Shown here one piece after another: positions 20,848 to 32,317 of a stretch of 64,000 nucleotides of DNA. The notes beneath the pieces are model-generated. The model had not been told where the DNA came from and searched no databases. It was given only the letters and a program-made list of their open reading frames with translations. Source of the stretch: Porodaedalea pini. Lineage: Eukaryota > Basidiomycota > Agaricomycetes > Hymenochaetales > Hymenochaetaceae. How positions within the stretch are numbered: position 1 is the stretch's first letter; every line of letters begins with the position of its first letter. The position numbers and the translations under genes were made by a program. The stretch spans positions 1,054,001 through 1,118,000 of the forward strand of contig NBAY01000003.1 of the NCBI GenBank assembly GCA_002794775.1. The letters run 5' to 3'.

Positions 20848-22687
20848 ATGAGTTTCAGCTCAAGCAAGACAGCAATCAAGTGGCTGGAGAACACGTTCAT
20901 CCTCTTCCACCGGGAGTGCTGCCTCAGGAAGAACAAGACAGAGGCTGCAGTGCTGTCTGAGGGCGACCCTATCGTGCGCCGTCAGCGCCAGGCCAACCTG
21001 TCCAAGACGATCTCCCAGCAGTGGTGCTCGCTTTCTGCGGAGGAACACAAGTATTAGGACGACCTCGCGAAGGAGCACAAGAAGGGGCATGAAGAGATGT
21101 ATCCATGGTACGTCTATCAACCCACACGGATTGTCAAGGAGAAGAAGGGTAAGGCAAATTCGATGGCGGGTGGAAAGGTGAGGAAGGAGAAGGATGGGAA
21201 GAAGGAACGTCGTGACCGTACCAAGTCGAGCAGCCGTGTGCGCGGTTCTGACGCGCGTGCCCGCAACAGTTCTTTGTGATCCACCATCAGCCCCACGAGC
21301 GTCTCCCCGTCTTCGTCGACCGTCGATTCGGAGGACTTCAGCGAGCTCGACACGCTCTCCGCCGACGGGTCTCTCTATGGTCCGTATGGCTATGCGAACG
21401 GCGGGTGCAGCAGCGTGCGCGAAGTCGAGACGGCGGATCTCGCGGACTTCGACATGAGCGAATCGGAGGGATCGCAGGGCCAGGGTCAAAGTCAGACGCT
21501 CTCACTCCCGATGAACCTCTCGATGCCCTCGCTCTCTGGCGCACCTGGTTCTGGACCAGGAGCGAGCCTTGCGATCGACAGCGCAATGCTCTTGCGGGCT
21601 TCTCTCGAATCCAGCCCGCTCAGCACGTCTTCCTACTCGCACTCGCACCACGTGGACACGGGCATGGACACGGACACTTGCTTTCCGCGCAGATCCCGAC
21701 TCAGACCGCCCAGAGCTTAGTTCCCGGACTGCTTAGCTTTGTCCTCCCGCAGAACCGCCGCTCGACGAGCACACCAGGTGCACCGACGCCACCGACGATG
21801 CCAGCTGCCCCCTCCGCCTCCTACAATCAAGATCCCGAGGCTGCTCGAGACGGCGCCTGGTTCGAACAGTGGCTCGGCGGTTGGCTCGCCTGCGACGCAC
21901 GAGGGCAACGAAGACGAGCAGCGGTTGCAGATGAATGGCCACAGCCAGGAAAGAGAGGGGGGATTTGGTGGAATGAGCGGTTTCCAGTTCCCGAACTCGC
22001 ATCTGCAGTCCATGAGCTACGGTATGCCAGGGCAGGTTCCCGATTTCTCGACTGCTGGCAGCGAGGTGCAGGTGTGTTTTTCTGCCCTTCGTCGTAGCAT
22101 GCTATTTCATGTTTCAGGTATACGAGGAGCAGGTGCCTGTCGCCGCTAAGCCTCGCCCTCGCACGCTCACGCAGCTCAGCATTCCTAGCGAGCCTTCAAC
22201 CTCTTCAGGTGACCCGCTTTCCGCACCAACACCTCCTTCCTCCTCGTCCTCGCGTCACTTCCTCCCTGGTCCATTCTCTTCGCCAACTGGCCAATCGCCT
22301 GGCGGACAGCTTCAAGTGCCGGGTCAGCGCGCATTGCCGCACGGGCTGCCTGAGTCATCAGATCCGCCAGTTGTTAGCGAGTGTGTCGGCTACGGCCTGC
22401 CAGAGTGGGCAATGCAGACGCTGTGCACCGCCGACGAATCTACCACACATTCCACATGGTTAGAACCAGGAGACGCAAGTCAGAATGTATTCGGCGAAAT
22501 CAACATTGGAATGGACATGGGGCTGCCGCCGTGGATGGGCTTCGGCTCAATGGGGTCGGTGAGTGTCATGGGTGCGATGGGCACGATGGGTGGTGGCATG
22601 GACTGGATGGGGCCAGACGGTGAGCGTATGGACACGTACGCGATACGCTTCCAGTTCGAGGACTTGCTCGACTCGTCGCAGTTATAA
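20848..22687 (+). pseudogene. HMG-box transcription factor gene, broken
   Basis: The HMG box starts NTFILFHRECCLRKN and continues RQANLSKTISQQWCSLS and EEHKY. It then meets TAG at 21055-21057, where the family has Trp; the same frame goes on DDLAKEHKKGHEEMYPWYVY. A second in-frame TGA is at 21277-21279. Further down the sensible frame jumps near 21680 (into TQTAQSLVPGLLSFVLPQ) and back near 21800-21830 (into TIKIPRLLETAPGS). The end is an intact Met/Gly-rich tail closing with FQFEDLLDSSQL. An upstream 5' exon ending at about 20790 is possible. Two stops and two frame changes make a working protein unlikely. It is divergent from, and adjacent to, the broken cyclin. Confidence 0.75.
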
Positions 22688-23261
22688 CCCGCACCTCACC
22701 TCGCCTGCGGACACCGTCAACCCTGAATTCTTTATTCTTCTTTTGCTTTTATCTATGATTTCGACGCGGCTACGATTTTGAACAATTCAAATGTACAATA
22801 AATGGTGCAATAGAAATACATTATTATTATATTATTTAAATGGTGTGATAATGAACCAGTAGACTTTCGGTCTCGTATAACGACTTGTAGACCTTATATA
22901 AGAACTCTACCAGAACCACAAGTAAGATTATCCCATGTCATTTTGAAGGTGCGCCGTATTCTCTTCTATATTTCTTCAGGGCCGGCCATTCTTGTAAGTG
23001 ACGATCAGCATGACCTAACTTGGCAATATGCATCAGACTTGCGGCGATCTTGCGGCAACTTGTACATTTCTGATCATTTTGAGAGTGCACTAGATTCTCT
23101 TGTACATAATATACAAATTTTACAAATTTTACTATCTTCCACGGGTATGTAAGCCCGTGCAAGATTTTAGACATTTTCGTGATGAAGGATTCTGAAGCAA
23201 GAAAAGGATCGACGTTTGAGACGCGCGACGCGAGTGGGACGCGACGGTAACTGGTTCTATC
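22688..23261. other. Intergenic; no gene seen
   Basis: Contains an AATAAATGG polyadenylation-like context near 22797 after the broken HMG gene, AT-rich sequence, and the promoter side of the Sfc6-like gene. No coding frame or RNA gene recognised. Confidence 0.5.
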
Positions 23262-26200
23262 ATGGCAAGAACATTACGTTCTCGTAAATCACGTCCTAGT
23301 TACGCTTCTTTCATTGAATCCGACGGTGAAGCTGCTCCCGATGACGAAGGGTCCAGTAGCGACGATTTCCAGCCGCCAGACGAGCCAGACGATAATGAAG
23401 ATGCAGGAGTCGATGCATCCGATGCCGATTCACCTCAAGAGGCAGACGTCCTACTGGACGATGAGGACGATGTCATTGCTGTGGACGAGCTGCCCGATAA
23501 TAAAATGGCGCAGAAAACGAAGGCAAGAGGGGAGATGTCAGCCTCCTCAAACCTGCCGAGGAAGTCTGCTCTTCTTTCAAGGTCAAGCAATCGTCCTTAC
23601 AACGCGACTTCTATGGCTGGTTCAGAATATAGGCAGCGGGCTGAACCAATGTACTTGCGTACTGCACGTGTTGAGCGTCTCACCCAACCACCCATGCCTT
23701 TCAAGCCATCTGTCACTACATCGACTAACAGCTGGAACTCCGACAAGTCTTGCGCCGAAAGGTATATGAAAGCTAGCGGTTACAACATCGGACGAGGTCC
23801 AATATGGGAGCTTATGGAAGACAGATCCTGGTGGAAGGAGTCGTGCATTGTAGAGGAGGGTGAGACAGAGACAGAGGCGGCTCGAAGACCAAGAGTGTAT
23901 GAATCCATGAAGATAGATGCAGAATTAGAAATTATCAACGAGCAGTACGTGAACACCCCATATTGTAGCAAAATGTGCCTGACTGCAAATACAGAGAAGC
24001 CAGGATGTATCTCCCAGCAGGCAACGATACATCTAATGAATTTGACTCGGCCTCCGTAAAATGCTCTTTCGGTATGCCTAGAATGAATACCTCGAGAGAA
24101 TTGAAAATATTCGATAGTTTCGAAATGGGTGAGTATTAGCGAGAACTTTCTCTTCAGTTCGTACCAATTGAGTTGTAGGCGATCACCTTCCTGAGTCTAA
24201 AGCCCTCGTATTTTTTGCCGGAGGCCCAGTGTGGGGTCTTGACTGGTGCCCAATTCACGTTGAAGACCATCCTCGTAAGTTCCTGCAGTTTGCATTCTGC
24301 CAGTTGTGTCAGTTTATATACGCTTTTTTTGCTTCGTATCCTGAAGATCGCTCATATAAACAATACGTCGCTGTGGCTCCCCTGCCCTCAAAAACTCACT
24401 CGCCACGTATCGGACATAAATGCTCCACCCCGTTCCCTGCATGCATACAGATCTGGCGCCACGCTCCTAAACTCCTTGAGAGAAATTTGTCGGCGAAGGG
24501 AAAGGAAAAGGCTCCTGAGACAGGAGATGATTTTGGTGAAATGGCTTGCGAACTAGTCTTATGCTTCGATTGTGGACCAGCCCAAGAGATAAAATGGTGT
24601 CCTCTGCCTGCGCACGATTCAGTAAGTTAAGCAACCCAAGAAATTCATACTTGTTTTGCTGAACATCATATGTAGTGGGCAGAATCGCGGTCGGAAGGGA
24701 TCAGAAAGCTTGGCCTACTAGCTGGCACATTTGAAGATGGCTCATTGTCTATTTTTACTGTTCCCGACCCGGATGACTTGCGCTCTACGGCTGCAGATAA
24801 GCCAGTATTTGGTAAGAAACTCGCTAAGACTGTAATAAGCCTATAATTCATCAGCAGCAACAGTCAGAATAAAGCCGGTGATTCGGATAGAGCTAGAGGA
24901 GACGAGTATCTGGAGTCTAGATTGGGCAAATAGCGAACGCATAGCAGTGGGCTGCACAAACGGTATGTTCAAAGCAAAGAAGCCGGGATGGCGTTTATAC
25001 CCTTAGCATAGGATCCATCGCCGTATATGATATACACGACGCACTTACGGACGAGTCAATGCAAAGTAAGAAATATGCTTATTATAACGGTCAAGCAGAA
25101 TCTCACAAGCTGGTCATGCAGAAGTCCTTCCGACTCATTATTTCGCCACCCATCAATCTGCTGTCCGTTCGATACAATGGATACCAGTGCCCAGCACCTC
25201 CGCAGATGGACTCCTGAATTTTACTCAATCGCCTACTATAATTGCGAGCGGTGGATACGACGGCTGCGAGATACTGACTGACTTGAGAGATGGGTGCGGA
25301 AGTACCGTGAACAAGACTAGAGGTCAGATTCTGCCAATGCTCACTGTAAACGTTTAACATATGCTGCCGACTCGGATGTAGATGTCGTACTCGCCATGGC
25401 ATATTCCCGTTTCACTGAGGGTGTTGTCACCATAGATCTCGATTATATTGTCAAATCCTATGCGATGGCCCCAGGTATCCTTGGTCGGGGTAGCATCGTG
25501 ATGGAGGCTAGCGGCCCGGTCTGGGCAAGTCACTCTAATCTCCGGTCTGTAATCAGAGCTAATCCGCTTCACACCTCAGAGCTTACACACTTCCGATTAC
25601 CACCCATCCCTTGCTCTCGGCTCGGCCGATGGCTCTCTTCTGACTACGAATATGCTGAGGTCTGCCAGGCGCAGCGCCGCTACCGTATGCTTCGTTGCTA
25701 CCTTTCGTCTGTTTGAAGCTCACGAGTTGTTTCAAGCCTTTCTTGTTCTACAAGGTATTCCAAATGGACTACAACAGAAAAAATGGCGAATATAGGATGC
25801 TAGAACAATTTCTTCCTCAGGTGAGCTTTTTCAAAGGAGCATGTCAATATCCCTCTCATGGCTTTCGATTCCTTAGGAAATACCGGACAGATCGAGTGCT
25901 GCTGTCGCAAAGAGGGGAAAGAAACGAGCAGCTCAAGCAGCTCAAGCATCGCCTCCCGGAACGGGTGTTCAAGGCACAGGCGCTTGGTCGCCAGAGGTCT
26001 CTGTTACGCGCGTAGCGTGGAACAATGGGGGAGGGCTTGCTCGTGCTCCTGTGCTGGCTTCTGCAACGGCATCCGGACTCTGCCGAGTCGACTGGATCTT
26101 AGGCCACTTCCAAGACAAACGTGTACCATACGGAGGGATCGAATACATACGAAAAGAAATAGATACTGGAACCAAGATGGACGAAGACGATGGCGAATAA
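23262..26200 (+). CDS. sfc6: TFIIIC subunit 6-like protein (tau subunit Sfc6, WD-repeat)
   Basis: Probable DNA-binding/assembly subunit of the RNA polymerase III factor TFIIIC, which recognises box B of tRNA genes. The N-terminus is basic (TLRSRKSRPSY) and then strongly acidic (DDEGSSSDDFQPPDEPDD). GRGPIWELMEDRSWWKE and RPRVYESM follow. A beta-propeller region starts near 24190 with FAGGPVWGLDWCP and QYVAVAPLPS. The C-terminus reads VTRVAWNNGGGLA, DWILGHF and KMDEDDGE. Intron 1 (about 23943-23991) joins INEQ to EARMYLPAGND. At least eight exons; the middle borders (24960-25850) were not fixed. Identification rests on motif resemblance, so a related WD protein is possible. Confidence 0.7.
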
Positions 26201-26818
26201 ATAAAGCAGTGGCTCTTACACAGTATATAGTGAAGGCTACAATTCTAGAAGGTGTGAACGACATCGTATTGACAAAGGCTCGAAAGATCCGTAGGGCAGA
26301 GTCTAACCCGACGGAATGAGTACCCCTTCGTCCCAGTTTGAGTCCTCTTTCTTCACAGTCGGCTGGCCTAATTGAGCAGCGCAGCTGAGTCCTTGAGTAT
26401 TTCCGTTCCCATCATACATCTAAGTTTAACCGATCATAAGAATATTTTCTTCTGGATCGAAAATATTTCTCTAACCATGTTACCGGGACGTTCCTTCGTG
26501 TCTGAATTGTTGATAATAGAGGACGAGGTGGTCGGCGCTTGTGCCGAAGGCATAAACTTGGCGTGATCAACCGGCCACTGTCCCAGGTTATTGGCCTGTC
26601 ATGCAGGAGACCTATCAGAAAGCAGGTAAAGCAGACACGTTCTCGTGGCACACCTCATGATAAACCTCGTCGACATGATCTTGTGTGAACCGAACCGGAG
26701 GTGGATGGCAAGCGAGCAATCCTGCTAGATGACACCGTTCGCACACGTTTGGCGATCCATTCATTCTACTGCACTATTGCCAGAACTCTGTCAGTATTTG
26801 ACGTGGGTACGTCATGGT
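26201..26818. other. Intergenic; no gene seen
   Basis: 3' flank of the Sfc6-like gene. Short frames only, without family resemblance or consistent splice structure. Confidence 0.45.
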
Positions 26819-27217
26819 TCAGATTTTACTCGCCCTTTTCTTTCGTACCTGGCATGCATGACATGGATTTGAGTTCCTATTCGCGTTACGCATTCTTCGT
26901 GCCTGTGGCCTTGGTTGGGCTGCAGTCGGATGCAAGTTACGAAGGAGATTATGGAAGTTTAGGTGCAATTGCTGTCTCTCCGGGCCTATCTGAGGATGCA
27001 CTTGTCCTGTAACGTTAGTAAACATCGGGATCGGATGCGGTCGTGCAATTGGGTGTCCTTCAGGTAACTGATTCTCGATTCGGGCAACGCCGTCTTTTAT
27101 TTCAGCGAGAGCATAAGCGACGTCTTGCAGGTTCAAGGGTCTAGCAATAGGATATCGGTTGATATTGTAGAAGGGATTATTGAAGTTCGCCAATGCGGGA
27201 TTGAGGTTAAGATTCAT
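26819..27217 (-). CDS. Hypothetical protein, weakly supported
   Basis: An ATG at 27217 opens a 132-residue frame, MNLNLNPALANFNNPFYNIN and onward. It includes a short amphipathic stretch, DVAYALAEIKDGVARIENQ, resembling the coiled-coil start of small basidiomycete proteins, then a Pro/Arg-rich end. A (GT)n microsatellite lies just upstream (about 27234-27251). An acceptor-like ttacag near 27012 on the minus strand hints that the middle is an intron. No family recognised; it may be non-coding. Confidence 0.25.
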   Translation of the reverse strand: MNLNLNPALANFNNPFYNINRYPIARPLNLQDVAYALAEIKDGVARIENQLPEGHPIARPHPIPMFTNVTGQVHPQIGPERQQLHLNFHNLLRNLHPTAAQPRPQARRMRNANRNSNPCHACQVRKKRASKI

Positions 27218-27948
27218 AAAATGAACTAGTGCCAGTGTGTGTGTGTGTGTGGTATGTTGAATAAGGCTGCAGTGACATTGAAAGGCATTGCTCTCGACAT
27301 TACTTATACCGCTGAAGAATCGGGAATCCAGAACCCAGTATAACGATGATCTCGTACTGGCGAGCACCGCCGATGTTTTCGCCGACACGCTCGGCGTCTT
27401 GACAGTTGCGGCGAGGCTCCGGCGAAAGAGAACCGCCCAAATTGGGACATAGGCTGGATCTGGCTGTCCCCCGTTTTTGCATCTTGCTCTTTCGAGTCGG
27501 AAGGTTTGTGATCCAATGCTACTAGGTCATGGTACATTGGTAGAATAGGCTAACTATCACTCGTCGCCCTCGTCGAGCGACTTGGTTTAGTCGCCTCTGG
27601 ACTAAATACGTACGATCGCCGATGTGTATGTAGTCTAGTGTAGAGATGGATTCGGACGGCCCAGAAAGCCTGTTGTGTATATGAAGTGTAAGCTGATTCG
27701 GAATGAGCACCAAAGAGCTTTGATGACATTGACGATGCTATCGCCGAGTCCTAGTATCAAGTTGGAACTCAGGACAAACGCACTTTCTCTGGCACGTGTT
27801 TATGATCGACCGTGGGTCCATGATTCCGGTTACCGGATAGCATATGACAACACGGCTTCATCACTTACTCCCGACGCCTAGACTGTTACAATCCTTGTCA
27901 TAAAGCAGTTGCTATAGTACAGCTTCGAACCTGCGAAACTAGGCACTT
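27218..27948. other. Intergenic with GT microsatellite
   Basis: Contains a (GT)n run of about nine units near 27234-27251. The rest shows no coding frame that can be defended; it includes the promoter of the MDR gene. Confidence 0.45.
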
Positions 27949-29420
27949 ATGGCCTTGCCTCAAACGAACCGGTCACTCATACTGAAAAGAGCCACCACTG
28001 CTTCTAATGCACCTGTCTATCACGATGTGGTCATAGAGAACAGAAGTCTCGATTCAAATCTCCAGCCTGGTGAAGTCTTGGTGAAGGTCTCCGCTGTTGC
28101 ATTCAATCACCGCGATGTAAGTCATCCGAGCAAGCGTCTGTGACGACAATAAAGCTGGAATATTCTTATTTCTAATTAATCGCAGCTCTGGATTAGGAAG
28201 GGTCTGTACCCTGGCATTGGGTTTGATAGCGTACTAGGAGCAGATGCAGCAGGTCAGCAATACGGTTACCGTACTACTCCTCGTCCTGACTCGACCTTTT
28301 TACTTGCGATCTTGAAGGAACCGTGATCGCGTCTGGAAATCAAGACGACAATGTCCTGAATAAGCGTGTATTCATTGTCCCCATGCGAGGCTGGAAATCT
28401 TCTCCTGATGCCCCTGAATCACAGTATACATACCTCTTCGTCTTCGAGGGCACTGCTGAAAGCTTTTATATCTAGGTTCGGAGTCATAGGAGGCGTCAAA
28501 TTCCCTTCACTCGGCGTGTTCTCAGAGTTCGTCAAAGTCGCGAGGGACGAAGTGATTGAAACGCCCGATTATCTGGAAGATCATCACGCAGCCGCATGGC
28601 CACTCGCCGGTGTCACTGCTTGGAGGTAAAACAATCTTAAATCCATGGTTACGCATCCTGATTATCCTGCAGAGCTGTTGCAGTTGCCGCAGATGTGCAG
28701 AAGGACGATAATGTTCTCATCACAGGTATCGGCGGAGGCGTAGCGTTGATTGCCCTGCAACTATGCATCGCAAAGGGCGCTAATGTTTATGTCACGAGCG
28801 GGAACAATGAAAAAATACAGAAAGCTATCGGTCTCGGCGCTAAGGGAGGGGTGAATTACAGATCAGGTAGAGTTTCGTTCGGCCACTTCTCACTGGGCTC
28901 CTGTTAACTCTATCTAGCTGAGTGGCCCGCGGATCTCGCCAAACTGCTCCAAGGAGACAAGGCGATGCTCGCGGTAATCATAGATTCTGGGGGAGGCGAC
29001 TTATTTAAGAAAGTTGGCACCTTGCTCAAGCCTGGCGGGAAACTTGTTTGCTATGGAATGTGCGTTCAGATCTCAACTGTGCTGTCAGAAGTATTCAGGA
29101 CCTTGATTCCAGGACTGCTGAGCCAAAGATAACGTTCACGATGCGAGAAGTGATGAAGAATCAGAAGCTTATAGGTGTGTGCCATACTGCCCTGCATTGG
29201 AGGCGGTCATTGAACCCGAATAACTTCAGGAACAACCATGGGCTCGCAGAAAGATCTGATTGATGCGACGGAGTTCATCAAGCTTCACGGCATTAAGCCA
29301 GTCGTCTCCGTTGTCCTTGAGCGTCTTGACGACTTCGAGAAGGGTTTTGAGCTGATGCAGAGAGGCGATCAATTCGGAAAAATTGTTATGAAAGTACACA
29401 GAAGCAGCAGCAAACTGTGA
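27949..29420 (+). CDS. Zinc-independent MDR-family oxidoreductase (quinone reductase / alcohol dehydrogenase-like)
   Basis: NAD(P)H-dependent enzyme of the medium-chain dehydrogenase/reductase superfamily; substrate unknown. GroES-like N-terminal domain: LQPGEVLVKVSAVAFNHRD, then LWIRKGLYPGI, LGADAAG, FGVIGGVKFPSLGVFSEF. The hinge is HHAAAWPLAGVTAWRA. The Rossmann fold has VLITGIGGGVALIALQL, then KPGGKLVCYG. The C-terminus reads VLERLDDFEKGFELMQRG and FGKIVMKVH. The Cys ligands of zinc alcohol dehydrogenases are not evident. About six exons, with introns near 28117-28186, 28253-28317, 28627-28673, 28866-28918, 29058-29116 and 29176-29236. Length near 340 aa is normal. Confidence 0.85.
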
Positions 29421-29546
29421 AGTACAATATTAGGTCATGTTTTTTTTCAAATATCTAGGTGCCATCTGTAAATAATATGCGTATCTATGAAAGGAATGAA
29501 AATACTTCGTGCTCTGTAGCAAAATTTCCAGATTTCTGAGGTGACG

Positions 29547-32099
29547 TTACGTCGGGAAAGCACCTAGAGTGAATAATGTGACCTTTTCCTTGCCCTTCTT
29601 GCCCTTCCTCTGTTGTGGAGGTGCATCCACTGGATTTGCCTCCGCGTTTCCAGCCACAGTCTGTGTTTCTGCAGAGCGCTCTCCGCTACCGCTCCATGCG
29701 TTGACAGTTGGGCCCGTGTTCCCAACGATGTTGCGTAGCGACTTGTTGCCACTTATCGGGACTTTGGTGCGCGGTGCTGCCGTCGGAAGAGAAGGGAATG
29801 CAGAGTTTGAGAAATTAGCGGCCGTGCTGGGCGAAGCTTTATCCGGCTTTGTCTCAGAAAATATACGGTGAGAGGCCGCGCGAGCCGGAGCAGCAGCTGC
29901 GGATGAAGATGAAGATGCCCATGGGGTAGAGCGTTGTGGCTGGCGGAAGGCTGGCGTTGCAACAACTGAAGACGTGGCAACAGCTGGCGCTACCCGAGGG
30001 AGGGAGGGAAAGCGCTCCGTTAGACGTGATGAGGGACCGGCGACACCAGGAACAGAAGCTGAGGACGTCGCAGCACGAGCAACTCGGTCCCAAACCTGTC
30101 CAGCATTTCGTCGCGATTGAGTCGAATGCTTAGCATTCAGCACCCGTCCACTGGCTACTCCAGCATAAGCAGCTTCCTGCCCGCCAGCAACAAGATCAGG
30201 AAACTGTTGACGTTGCTACGAATGAAGCATGAGTACAGGTAACCGAAGGAAAGTGTAAAAATAAGAACGTACTTCAATTTTGAACCCATTGAAAGATTGA
30301 AGGAGCTCCTTCTTCTTGTCCTCGTCGTCCAGAAGATCGACAAGAGGTATTATCAAGCTAGCCGTAGCTTCCAGGTCTCTGTCGACAACGTTATAAAAGG
30401 TCGAGATGATGTCCCGTGCTGCAGATTCGGATGCACGGAATGATCTGATAGCCAAGCGGACAGAAGTTTCCGCTGTAGAGGAGTTGGAAGTGAGGTTGGC
30501 GACGCGGGCCATGAATGCAGCATGCCGTCTGTTGCATAACTTAGGTGTGAAATCAATATGTGTGTATAAAGAAAGCTAACCTAGCAGTTTCAGGGTCAGT
30601 ATCCCTGGACGGCGACGGACTCGACCGGCCATTTCGCTGGTTCGTGGGAGTATTAGATCTTGACCCGTTTTCACTTGTCAATGCAGCCCCAAAGCCTTCT
30701 CTTCGCCTGTCTAAAGGTCTTGGCTGTGGCGTAAGCACGTGCGGAGGAGGGTCGCGACCGTTGCCTCGTTCTCTATCTCGTTCTCTTCTCCTTCCGCCTG
30801 CACCTCTGGGATCCTCGAATTCAAAGTTAGTTTCCAATCTTCTTGCCTCTTTCATGTCCTTCGCAGACATATTGGCGCCATGCTCCTCTACCATGTGCGC
30901 TTTAAGGTCCATGAGGGACCCAAAGACCACAAATTTCTGCGCTTGACATGCTGCCTGAGTACAGGGATAATGAGCATTGTTGAAATGCCGTTCCTTGACA
31001 GGGTGTTAATCACCCTCAGCAAACAAGGAGTCTGGCAGTTCTCACCAGGTTATTATAGTCAAGGAAACTTCAAAGCCGAAGAAAAGGAACGTTCAATCGG
31101 TCGGTATATGTTTAGCAAACCAGAGTTCGACTGAACTTACTATTGATCACGAATCTCTTGACGTTTGCAAATAAAACATTCTTCGTGTCTTTCTCGCATA
31201 TGTGAGAACAGTTCATCATCACTGAAGAAGCATTCCCTGCAGAATTCACAGAGGGGATGGATCCCGCCTTCGGGCTCCTCCCTCTCCCTACCCGCTCCCT
31301 TTCCTCGATGAGGCAAGGAAGGCATATGCACTTGAAGTTGGGCCGGCGTATATAAAGTGTGTTCATGGGAAAACACTTTCTTCGAACGAATGCAAAGATC
31401 GCTGGACATCCAATTACTTAATCCTTTTCTACATTGTTTCATTTAGTGGTCGACGTACCACAACTGTTTCCCATGCATAGCACGGACATGCACCTTCAGA
31501 TCGTTCCAGCCCTTAGCGATAAAAGGGCATTCCTCATCTGGGCAGTTGAAGCGAAGGAGAATGAGAGTCTCTTCCATCATCTCCTGAGTCTCAAAGACTA
31601 TTGAAAGCTTTGAATCCTTAAAGGGCATATCATCTAGTTTGTACTCCGCGTACTGCGAGCTTGGTGACGAAGTAAAGATCACCAGAGCTTGAGGGTGCTT
31701 ATAACATGGGTTGAAGAATCAAACAGATCGGAAGATGTGAGCACTTACCTTGCAGAACGTGCACTCCATTTTCTTGTAAAGCGCGCGCAGCCTAAGTGCG
31801 CATACATGACAAGTCCGGTGGTTGCATTCCGATAGCGAGTAGAACTTGACCGGCTCAGCACAAATCCAACAGACGTCCAGATCATCTCCATCCCTAGCGA
31901 CAGCCACGGCTGTGACCGCTTCATTCTGCTTTTCGTCTGCTACTACAGGCTTGTCGCTGTCTGCCGCAGTTACACCTGTAGTGGCATTGGCAGCACCACC
32001 ATACTTCTTTTGGTTACGGTTTCTGGCTTTATTGGTGCGCCGACCAGCATTTGGACGATCAGCATTTGTAATTTGAGTCTGGGAGATTTGAGTTGCCAT
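29547..32099 (-). CDS. HEL2: E3 ubiquitin ligase Hel2/ZNF598 (ribosome collision sensor)
   Basis: Ubiquitinates 40S proteins on collided ribosomes to start ribosome-associated quality control. The start MATQISQTQI leads into a basic, low-complexity stretch. The RING is CWICAEPVKFYSLSECNHR, then CHVCALRL and CTFC. The linker domain has LRFNCPDEECPFIAKGW and DLKVHVRAMHG. The C2H2 zinc fingers are CEFCRECFFSDDELFSHMR, then HEECFICKR, then a finger ending LKAHMVEEHG. After an Arg/Asp-rich patch (RRRERDRERG) comes a helical region with LVDLLDDEDKKKELLQSF and a Ser/Pro-rich tail ending LFTLGAFPT. About seven exons; the start is a genuine ATG. The gene is tail-to-tail with the MDR gene. Confidence 0.93.
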
Positions 32100-32317
32100 G
32101 ATAGACGCTACGGTTTCGAGGGATTGGGAGGACAGTACTAGTACTTAGTAGCAAATGTGTGCAAGCGACCTGACCAAACTTCTGCCTGACATGTTTCATC
32201 AAGGTTTCTTAATCCGGTAATAATTTCTTACTTAGCAAAGTTATGTATGGGCCACGACGTGATCATACACAAAATGCATTAAGTCCGGGGGTATTATCCT
32301 AAGGTATGAAATACGAT

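Noticed and set aside
27234..27251. (GT)n run as a regulatory or Z-DNA element
   Set aside because: A short microsatellite; nothing nearby supports a function.
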